Positions 44,601 to 56,600 of a DNA stretch of 64,000 nucleotides are shown here, in pieces. The notes below the pieces were generated by a model. That model did no database searches, had not been told where the DNA came from, and saw nothing but the letters and a program-made list of their open reading frames with translations. This stretch comes from Gari tellinella (Eukaryota; Mollusca; Bivalvia; Cardiida; Psammobiidae), in assembly GCA_922989275.2 (NCBI GenBank), contig OV277867.1, forward strand, positions 41,530,070-41,594,069. The letters run 5' to 3'. The translations under genes were made by a program, and so were the position numbers. Positions within the stretch are counted from its first letter, which is position 1, and each line of letters opens with the position of its first letter.

Positions 44601-47600
44601 GACTATGATGGTTGTTCTTTTTTTTACAAATACTTAGATTATTATAAATTATATGTTATATATAATTGTAGCTGTAGTTATGTCATTAGAATCCTTCAAG
44701 CAAGTCAAAACAATACAAAGTTAGACATATGGAGTTGGTTTGTTATAAAACAATATGTAATGTATGGAAGGGATTTTTGTTGAGCTTTCATTACATGTTT
44801 ATTAAAACCATCGTCAGTATTTCACTGTTATAAAGTTAGATATTTCCACAAAAGTCACACCAACGTTTATGGGCATGGATGTATTAACTATACACAGTTT
44901 ATTAAGACAAGACATGCTCTCATTTTGAAAGAGTTTGATTTCGTTGTCCATCGTCAGCAATCATTACCTTTAGGTTTTGTATCTCGGTAGCCAGGGAGTT
45001 GATTTCCATATTAAGTTCACTCTTCCAAAATGCGATGTCGTAAACCCGCTCGCCTGAGGAAAACAATGAGGGGGATACACAAGCTCCTTGGCGCACTCCT
45101 CGTTAACTACTATCCGAAAACTTCAGCCACTTTCACAGTTTCAGTCTATGTATGTTAACTAATGTCTGTATTCGTTTCTGAAAATTTCTGTTTCTATTTT
45201 TTGTTCGGTGTAAGCACACATCTGTCATTACAGATTTCCATACTTATTCAATGCTTATTGAACAATTGCTTGTTTAACACCAGTGCCATTGAACTTCAAA
45301 ACAGTCCGAAAGAGACAACCGTATGGCAATAGGATGAAAACAAATCTTTTGTGAAGTATAATTTGTCGTTGATAAATAATTTTGGCACAATGTGTTTGAT
45401 TTTGATTAATTCCAAGACTGACGTTGCTGATAATGGCCGAGGTTTGCCGAATGATGTATACTAATGGCGCCTTTGACGACCCTGAGATCAAAATGCGGCA
45501 ATCAAATACAAAATGTTCGCCAAACATTTTCATAAATGTTCCCAGGGCTCCAGATAAGGGTAGTTTTTCAAAAACTAAAATCTTTATTTCTGAATTAAAC
45601 CCTATGGTGTCACTACTCATTAGAATCGTCTCTTCGAGACGATTCTAATGAGTAGTAACACCATAGGATTTGGTGCTCAAAAGAGTGAGAAAATGTTGGA
45701 TTTGTTGAAAAAACTACCTCTTATCTGGAGCCCTGTGTCCCCTCTGTCATTGCACATAATGGCAAATATTGCAGACCATAATGAGACGCTGTTTTTTACA
45801 TCGTCTTATCAGGACATGCACTGTTTGGAGTCATACAGTGGAGAATACGTTACTGATTCCCGTTTAAATTAACTCTTTCCTCCCTAAAACTTTCAATGAA
45901 TAATTCCAGTTTCCATTTTAGTCTAGTCAATTTCTGACTTTAAAAGGTTGTTTTTGTCAATGTTTGGCATTATGACAAACAGTGAAGACCCAGATCAGAG
46001 GGCTCCTTTCGGAGCCCTCTGATCTGGGTCTTCACTGTTTGCATAGGACAAGTGTACCATTCACATGTACACTGTTTGAAAAGGACGCCTATATGCGGGA
46101 CTAGGGCTCAAAGGGTTAACGCAAACGAAACGCTTAAACGCATAATAATAAATTGTAGAAAATTGCTTTTCGAAATTCTTGACAATTTATCTTAAGCTGA
46201 GAGGCAAACGGCTTGAAGCCTGATCAGACGCCGGGCTACCCGGTGTTTGATCTGGCTCCAAAACTGTTTCCAATGGATATAATAATTTTAGCGTAAACGC
46301 GTTCATTGGGGAAAAAACTATGTTTTCTCCACTGTAAGGTTTTAACTGGTATTTATCTTTTCAGATGCTCGCTTGGTTGATCTCAGCGTAGTTGAAAGAA
46401 CGGGCATGCATATTAAGAACGTAAGGTGTAGTAGGCAGCTAGATTAGATGGCATGACAACTAAGTTGCCACGTGTTGATTACCAAAGTCAATGGCACACA
46501 ATCGGAGTACCTCTAAGTTCCCTGTTTCCGATTCTATACTGTGGGTTTCATTGATCAATTCTGACTTCCAGAATGCAATATCCTGAACCCTCTCGACTGT
46601 AAAAAAGTTCCATCCAAAAACATGTTCAAATGATGTCATTGTACATACATATGTATTTGTATTTATATGTTTTAAGTGCAATCAAACTTATATTAAGCGA
46701 CCGCTCAATTACTAAGTGATAAAACTTTAAAAGACAGCTACAGGAACACGTTTAATACAGGACAAATATAATACATAACCCTCCTTTATAAGCTTCCTGC
46801 ATATTTTTTGTCCTGTATTAAGCTGATGTTTTTTCAATAAGACAACCAAAATATATTCATTGTACATGTAGTGGTCACTTAACTCATTCGCCCCTGAAAC
46901 TCGTATTGGGCTATTCCAGTTTCAAAGTAAGTATATACCATTTTTCAGTATTTAGGAATGCTTAAACACAAATCAAAAAAGAGTGTATATCCATATATTG
47001 GTCTACACTGTTCGCATAGGAAACGTATATTATTCACATGTACACTGTTTTGAAATGAGGAGTATATTCCTCCGTTGGGTTGAATAAGTTAACTCTTTAT
47101 CACATAATGTCACGCAAGTGAAGAGTAGACGTGCAAACAGTGCATATCCTTATCAGAAGGCTCCTGTAGCGAGTGTCTGAACAGGGTCTGCACTGTTTGT
47201 CATTTGTCAATGTATTGTGAAAAATACATACCCGAAGTGGTCCAAATAGGACTGAACATGATTGGAAATTGGGGTTGTCTATTTAAAGTTTCAGGGGTCG
47301 AAGAATTAATACAAATTTGATTGCACGATGCCGATAAAATGTAATTCCCGTAGCCCTGTACAACATGAAAATATGTCAGAGCCTATCAACAATTTTCTAA
47401 ATGAATATACAGTAAGGCTTTTTTCTTCATTTAAATTCACTTTTTTGAAGTTCTGGCCAATGAAGTACAGTCGAACTTCGATATCTCGAACTCGCTTAAT
47501 TCGAACTATTCGATTTGTCGACACATGAATTGCATTATTTCATGCTCGATTAAGTCGTACATACCCGTATTTCAAAGTTACAACGTGGCATAGCCACGTT

Positions 47601-50600
47601 TTAACTTTGAAATACGGGTATGTTCGACCTAACCAAGTTCGAGATATCGAAGTTCAACTGTATTAAGAAGAATGATAAACAGTTTGGATCCTGCTAACGT
47701 TTGCAATAATGGCTTATGTCGCCTATGGCGATGAAAGAGTTATTGCATGCTGAATGCAAATTTACAAAAATCTTTTTGTCAACGACATTTTACCAGATTC
47801 GAGAACATCGGAGGCTCTTCCAGATTCAAAGAATTTGGCACTTTGATGACATATTCGGAAAAAAATAGAATAGTCGATTATCTTACTATGCAGATTGATG
47901 CAAATGGCAAATTTATGAAAAGTACGCAATCTAGTGTGTTAAAAATTAAACCCTAGGTGAATAATAAGCCAATTAACGTAAGAAAAATAGAATAAAAATG
48001 TCTTGGTTTCAAATTACAGAACATACTAATACGCTTATAAGTATGCAAGTTGAAGCACAGCTTTATAATAGCTTACCAACGTTTTAATTCTAGACGTTTT
48101 CTCGCTATCAAAATGAATGTATCTAAACGCTCGTTAAAAAAGGTGTGGACCTAGATCAACAAGAACGGTGTCACAGTAAGTGACAAATGCCCACGAGGTG
48201 TTTTGTCAATGCAATGTATTCATTTGGCTGTAAATAAAATCATGCATAAGGTGTTTTACTCCTTCAAATTTTGTTTTGTTCAATTGAAAAGGTTTAACCT
48301 ATGTAAAACACAAACAGTCAGGCAAATCTAGAAACCTCAAGATTATTCAAATGCCTTTTCGCCATAGCCTCATGACGTCGTGATAACGTCGCAGTCATAA
48401 CAAAGTTTGTTATTTTGAAGACTATTTTCTAAATTCAGAAATGATCACATGATCACAGTGTTATGGGTATAGTTTAATTAACCTTATTTGACCTCTAAAT
48501 GACCCTGACGTTTGTTTAATATGACCCAAGTTGTACCAAGCTCAATAGCTTTTAGAGTTAAGTACACATTCCAAATATTAAGTCTCTATCACATGCATTT
48601 CTAATGTTATGGCCAATATTAGATTCACCCGAGTTTACCTTTAAATGACTTCTAAATAACATTGACCTTTGTCGGCCATGACCAACGTTGTACTGAGCTC
48701 AAAAGCTTCTTAAGGTGAGAACACATACCAAATATAAAGTCTCTATCCTATGAATTGCCAAAGTTATGGTCCAGGTTAAGGTTGTGTACAGACAGACAGA
48801 CCAAAAACAATATGCCCCCGACTAGGTCGCACGGGGACATAAACAGTTTCAGAGGGAGCTGTCTGATCAGTGTCAGTGCAGATTTATTACAGGGTCAGTC
48901 TGAATTGAGTCTGTACTGTTTCCTGGTGCTTTCATAAATGGTTGGAAATTACGGTAAATTCCAACTGTTCCAATTTGGATTCGTTAGTTGAAGATAACTC
49001 TTACCGAGTTTCTTGGTGACGTCATTTTGCCTGTTCCTGGTGCGGGCGTCGGTTTCCTTCATGGCTCTCCAGGCATCAGCTCTGAGTCTCTCTCCAAAAC
49101 TCCTCTCCTTGTCTGAGAGACTGTAGTTCATCTGGTTGGAGAGACCCCAGTCATTGGGTGTGTAGCGAGAGTACACCGTGTTCCTGTAATAAAATACTTG
49201 ACAATCAATTATCATATACTATCACTAGAGATGTTTTACGTAAAGACTTGAAATACAGCGATCCCTCTCTTCAACGACACGCAATGGGAGGCAAAAACAC
49301 CTATTTGCGTTGTTCGGAGGGAGTCGTTATATGGAGGGACATTGGCTTACATTTGCAAACAGCTTGAATCCAGATCAGACGCCGCATACTGCGGCGTCTG
49401 GTCTGTTTTCAAGCTGTTTGTCACTCGTCATTAAGTTTTTCTGTCAAAAGTTCTATTATGTAACTTTGAGACAAACAGCAGACGACAATTTTAAGCAGAC
49501 GAAATTGAAGTCGTGAATGGGTTAGACATAACTGCCTTGTTTGGAGGAAGAGCGGCAATCCTTGTTGTAAGGAGGGAATCGTTGTTGGGAGGGCCGTTGT
49601 AGGGAGGGAGCACTGTATAGAGGTTTACTTTTCCAACTAAATGCGTTGGACAGAGGAGAAGACATTATTCTGTTACGTTTAATCGAAACGAAGTGTAAAC
49701 ACATTACAATAGCATGAAGAAAATGCAACATTTTGAAGAAAAAAATACAATTAGTTTTCATCTTGATTACACAAAGTTTGAGATTTGTTTAAGTGCCGGA
49801 TCTGGCTCAAAGCAGTTTGCAATTGAAATGGGGTTAGCACATAAAAGCGCCTTACTCGGAAAGAACAACGCCTTCTCCACTGCACACACATAGCCAGTGT
49901 TCATTACGTAACAGTTTGAATAAAGGCCCGATTAACCCCCTCTCCCATAAATGTAGCTATCGTATGACTTTGGATCCAGGTCAGACGCCGGGACACTACT
50001 TTCAATGATTTTATAGTCAACATTTTAAAACCTTGATTTTTTACATAATTCTTAAACAGACGGACAGTGACGGTGAAAGAGTTAATTAATCGTCAACCTT
50101 TTGATGAAGTCATGCGAATGTTAAGGAAACGTATATATGTATGTGTGTATGTTAAATTGACAATTCTATTCTTGTTTGCATTTTAGAGACCTAATACAGG
50201 TCAGTATAACATCATTTTACAGTGGAGAAAAAGGTCATTTTCCCAAATGTATATTATACGTGTTATTGATAATCCCCTTATGTCCCATGCAAACAGTTTG
50301 GAACCAGGTCAGACGCCGGGTAACCCGGTTTATGTTCAGGCTCCAAACTGTTTGTTATTCAGATTAAAAATGATTGTAAACATTTTCAAACAATTGCCCT
50401 TTTATATGTTATTGCAAATTTTGCTTTTGGGTTTTGTTTCGTTTAAAAGGGAGAAAATAACGTCTTCTCTTCTGTACCCAAAACAGTCCATGCGATATAT
50501 CGCTGTTATTATTTAACACTTCTAGTGCGGAATATTCATGTATAAAACTACGACCAAAATGAGCATTTAGTACTTGTACTATTACAATGGCTAATAAAAT

Positions 50601-53600
50601 AATGCGTATTTCACCACATGAAAGTATGCCGACCTGTGTCAAAGAGCTTCTTTAAGAAAACAGGACATAACCTATCAGTAAAGAGCTTTCTGATCTGGGT
50701 CTACAGTTTGTATGTTAATAGGAAGAGAATGGTTAAAAGGTGCCAACGTTTTCCTTAAATGTTGATTGTAGCTTTTTAAATACCAAAGGATGAAAGTTCA
50801 TGCGTTTAGTAAATTCTGCAGTCGGCAACGAAAACCTAAATGTAGACAATACTTAGTTAAGAGACTAGGAATAAATAATCAATTTGAGTAAAACAACACT
50901 CTCAAACACAATGAGATCAATACAGAAGTTAACTTTATAGACGCACTATGTTTCATGCGTTTCCCTTTACTCTTCCATACTTTGACCATTTTCCATAACG
51001 CATTGCATGTCAACCGTGACTGGTATCTATTATAAATAAACATGATCCAGATAAGATGCCAACTAACTCGGCACAAAATCACTCATTTGCTGGCGACAGT
51101 ACATCTATATGAACATGGTTTCTAAGTCTTATATATTGCACTAAGGGACTACAAGCATGCAAGTTAACCGACTCCGTGGCAACATATTTAACGTGCAACA
51201 AAATTCTAATTTCTAGTTTTCTAATTCCCTCATTCTCCAAACCATCACCAGTTTCAGTTACTTTTCCGTACAAACAAACCTCAACGCAAATGAAATGCAA
51301 CATAATGGAGAAAATAACAATTGCACTCTATCCTTTGGAAACAAATTCTTCCTTACCTAATTAGCCGGTGAAATGCCGGAGTCAAATGATAGATATTCAT
51401 TGTAGGCGGAGCTTTAGATATGAGTATTAAGAAAGGCCATATGCTGTTTGTAAATAACCATTGCCCTTGGGATAAAGAACATGAGGGATGGCGCGACCAC
51501 TCAATAATAGATACATGTATATGAATAGCTGCTGATAGTGGGGACTACTTCAGGTAGGTACCAATAATATGCAAAGCTCCTATATTAGACTAAAAACTTA
51601 CGAATAGAAAGGACGTTTAAACAGCTATTATAACAAGGAGCAACATCACAGTAAAACTTGAATTATGCGAAAATGAAGCCATACTTGTGTTATGTGACTC
51701 CTCAAAGAACAAGAACAGTGTCCCAGTAAGTGACAAAACATGCCCCCGCCAACCCTAATAACAATGTTCTGACAGTGAAATGCGTTAAGTTGTTGTAGAC
51801 AGACATGCAAAATTACTCGTTCCATATTTGGGATTCCTTGCTGCTGTATATAGTGTAGGAGATATATACTCCCGAAAAGCCTTTTGATTATTAGCGTCTG
51901 AGGGTAAGGTTGCAGTGACTTGAAAATGGTATGTGATGCTCCACCATCCCAAAATATTCTCATACACCAAATTGTAATTCCTAACTGATGTGATGCATGT
52001 TACAAATGATATATTCTCGGGCGATTTCTTTTCTATAATAAAGATCAAAATTCAATGTCAATGTCACAAGGACCTGAAACTAGTACTTGGCATCAATTGC
52101 AGAAAGTAATTGGCATTGCAGTCTATACAGTTAATCTTGTATTAAGCGACCATTCAGCATAAACTTTTAGTATTTTGGATAGATGGAAGCTTCATATAGG
52201 ACAGAAATATTCTACAGTAAAACCTCTCTATTACGACCACTAAATAATATGAATAAGTAGCGGTTTACGACAGGTGACTGTTTAAAGGAATGTGACAGTT
52301 AAACAGAAGGCTCCTGTAGGAGATTTCTATTCTACTGCCACCTTGCTTTAAGCTGTCATCTGTCTTTTATACACTCAATTAGCCATCGTCGTAGTGGTTG
52401 TAATAGAGAGCTTTTACTGTATATTACATGTTCTTTTACCAGTATACATGTTTAAGATTATACATATAATTCTTGTCTGAAACAATTTAATGAGTTCATT
52501 TATTTACTTTTTCCTTTTTAGAAAACATCAATAGAGTGTCAATTAGGTTGACTCCAGATAAGACACCGAGTTACTTGGCTTCTCACTAGGATCCAAACAG
52601 TTTGCAACCATTATCAGAATGAATTGGCATGCAGCGTGCTGAATGTTAACTGTACATGTAACTTATATTCTGGCGACGTCATTGGAAGCAAAATATTGTT
52701 CTTACACCTTGAAACTATGAACTACTGTGGCCAAAGTCACCCCCGAAATGCACACGTAAACAGTTGCTGTATTTTTAGTACTACATTAGCAAAACACAGA
52801 TCTATAAATCACCTGTTCCAATAACTGGAAAACAAAACACGATACATGTACCTTTGTAATGTTAAAATTGTGTTTTAACAAAAATATGCACTGTACATAG
52901 ATGTTTGCTTATCTGGGGATACTTGGGTCAATAATTTGTGACTATTAGCATTTAAAAAAAACATTACCACAGATGGTAAATAAGCAATAATGTCGACCCA
53001 GATCAGACGGTTTCTATAAATATTTCTGATCTTGATCAAGACTACTTGCACTTACAGTTAGTACTCATCCAGTTCACTGGTATTAACAAATGTCTTTAAA
53101 TAGCAACTTCAACCGAAATACATGTACATATATGTTTAGAGTTAAATAATGCTGGATATTTTATGCAAGAAATATATCTGTAATAAAGATCATGACAGGT
53201 AATGACTGAGAGGTTAAATATGTATTACATTTTCATACAAGGGTTTATTTAACTCTTTCACCACCATGGAAGGCTGCTGACCGCTTAACATTGAAACATA
53301 AAGGCGTTTTCTATTTTGCTTATGTCCTGCATTAATCATGCATTCATCTGCCACATGTCATATTAACCCTTTCATTCTCAATGACGTCATAAAGCGCATT
53401 TGCAAACAGGATCAAAACTGTTTCCAATTGTTTTGAAACTACGTCTGCTATACTGCCTTAAATCTAACTTTGAAACGATATTGTAGACAACAATATTGAA
53501 GCAGACGAAAACATGGCGGTGAAGGGATAAAAAGCTCACGACAAATTAGATCATGAAAGGGTTAAGCCACATGTATACCCACTTTCAATGGTCGCTTAAT

Positions 53601-56600
53601 ACAGGATTGACCGTGTTTCACTTAGTCCAACGTGACTTACCTTGCTGGGTTGAAGTAGTTCCTGGCATGACCGAGGTCCATGGATCTTCCAGCATATCCC
53701 AAGTGACGGGAAATGGTTTTGTCGGAGACGTATGGCAGTATTTTGGACATCTCCGGTGTGCATGGAGTGGCGCTTCGTGACCGAACAATGGCCGGGCTAT
53801 CGTAGAATGCCAGTCTGTGAACAAACAATTTAGATATACAGTGAAGAAAACGTTATTCTTTCCCGTTTAAACGCAAACGAAACGCAAACGCAAAACACTT
53901 AAATGTAGAAAGTATCAACTTTTCGACAGTTCTAACAATTGATATTAAGCTGAGTTGCAAACAGTTTGGAGCCTGATCAGACGCCGGGTTACCCGGCGTC
54001 TGATCTTGCTCCAAAATGTTTGCAATCGAAATAATAGTTTTAGCGTAAACGCGTTTATTGGGAAAGAATACGAGTTCTCCGCTGTATCACTAGACTATCA
54101 CCGAAGATGTTCTTGAAACAGATCGTATGAATATATTCAGACCTAGCAACGAGTATACTCGTCTTTGAAAACATGTAAAAATAACGTGTAGCTGTATAGA
54201 GGACGCTTATCACATGCAACAATGTAGACTAGACTCAGATAAGACTACCCCTGAAAGAGCCGTCTAACTGAATGTGGAACATGTATGTACAGGCGACAGT
54301 CATGATTGATTTAAGATTAATTGTTGGCTTTCGGTTACGCTCTATACCTGCGTAACAACCTTTACTGCAGTTCTCAGGTAAGTCAATTGCTTTAGTTATG
54401 TAAGGACGTGAACGCTGTTAAGAGAGTAGCGTCATGGCGTCATTGAAACGTCATGACGTTTCTTACTATGACGTCAAATCACAATATGTCGATCTATCGA
54501 GGTCAAATCGAAAATCGTTTTTTTTTTAACCAAAGACGATATTTACAGTAGTACTCTATACATGAAACTCACTTAAACTCGGTACAATAAAATGTAGAAA
54601 ACGGGTACTCAAATGTGAACATCAAGAACTGTTTAAGAACCCAAATATCGGTCAAAAAAGACCCGAGGAAGGTCCAGACTATAGTGATTTGCAAACAGTT
54701 TCGATCATGATCAGACGTCGCGGAGACTGATTAGAATCCAAACTGTTTGACACTAATTTCAATAGGTCTTAACCCTTATCCTGCGGTGATGTCGTCTGCT
54801 TCGACATTGTCGTCTGCAAAGTTTGTTAAATTTAGATTTATACATTTTTAAAGTAAAGAAACCTAAAGAAAAGTGTCAAACAGTTTGGATCAAGATCAGA
54901 CGCCGCGTTACGCGGCGTCTGATCTGGATCTAAACTGTTTGCAAAAATCAATAAAGTCGCGACCAGCAGGCAAAGGGTTAAGTTAAAATACATAAATTTT
55001 AAATTTGAGAAATAAAAGCAGAGGGCAATAGTTTAAAATTGATAACGCCATTGCAGTATTTTATGTACATATAGAGTTCTAGTATCAAAATAACAAACTT
55101 AGTGGCCTTAACCTATTTACAATCATATTCATATCAACAAGTACAAATAACAATATTTAGTTTTAAGTTTGGGACATCTTCAGTCCATCTTGCATTTTGC
55201 GACGACTTAAAGTGAGTATGTATACTCATTTGCCAAATTAATGTCCTCAAAATGGCTGCCAAGCTATTGATTTTCAGGGGACTGCAAATCCAAAAACAGT
55301 TTGTCTTTCATATCAAATCAATCTGGGCTATACTAATTTACAGGATCATACTCTAAGACTATTTCTCCACCTACTGATTGACAATTTACTGCCATCCAAT
55401 AGATAACAAATCGCAACATTGGCGGCCATTTTAAGGACATTGATCTTGCATCTGAATGTATGTCTCGAAAGACAGGTGGTAACATAAAATGCAGAAAGTT
55501 TCCGTAGGAACTTCTTGCATTATTTTTTATCTGCAATTAGCAGTACTGTTACCTGTCTTTGATAATCGTCACGCCTCCTAATTAAAGGTTACTTTATACC
55601 TCATTGGCTGTATTATGTTCATTCCATGCTTGTTATGGCTTTAATGCTTGTATTATGCAGCACTTATAAGCGCATGCACTGCACTTAAACCCTTCACTGC
55701 CTTACCCTGGGTACTATGTTTATAAGCAAACATGCATCCTGATCAGACACTGCGTAATGCGACGTCTGATCAGCATCCAAACTGTTTGACACTTTAACAT
55801 GATACAGTCGAAACTCGATTATTCGAACTCGCGTTTGTACGAACATACCTATATTTCAAAAATAAAACGTGGCTTAGCTACGTTTTAAGTTTGAAATACG
55901 GGTGTGTTCGACAAAGCGAGGTCGACTTATCAAATTTCAACTTATAAAATACTGGTACGATCGATTTAAGCGAGTTCGAAGTATCGAGTTTAGACCGTAT
56001 ATTTAGCTAATTCAGATAAAATTTAGATTTTAGAAATGAAAGCAGACGACAATTATTCAAATCCACTGCCGTCATTGTATACATATAGTGAAGGAGTTAA
56101 ATCAATCTAAGCCACCTAAATACAACTCATGGTTTCAGATAAGGCTAGCATATGAGTTTATACATGTATCTTATAAACTAAATTCCTTTTGTCTGCATTG
56201 AACCCAATGCTCCGATTCTTAGTTAGAGTCGTCATGGAGAGACGGTTAGAACGAGTTCTCGCAGCATAAGGTTTGGTAGAGACAATACTATAGTACAACT
56301 TTAATGAGATACGGCCAATGTCGGTCAATTCCGGTATTCTACGTAAAACGATCGACCGTTTACGTCCAATGGCTTTAGCTACCGATTCTAAATTCCTGTT
56401 ATAGTTTATCAATAAAATAACAGTTTTATCATTTGATGTATGAAACAACAAGAACGGCACCACAGTAAGTAATAAATGCCCCGAGGTGTTTTGCAATGTA
56501 TTCATTTGACTGTAAAAAATCATACAGCAGGTATTGTACTCCTTCTAATTTTATTTTTATTCAACTGAAAAGGTTTAACCCTTTGAACCCTAGTCCCGCA

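Noticed and set aside
51646..52048. Two overlapping - strand ORFs of 105 and 87 codons in a tektin intron
   Set aside because: They lie in a decayed dispersed repeat similar to 19880-19980; no tektin similarity and no fitting phases.
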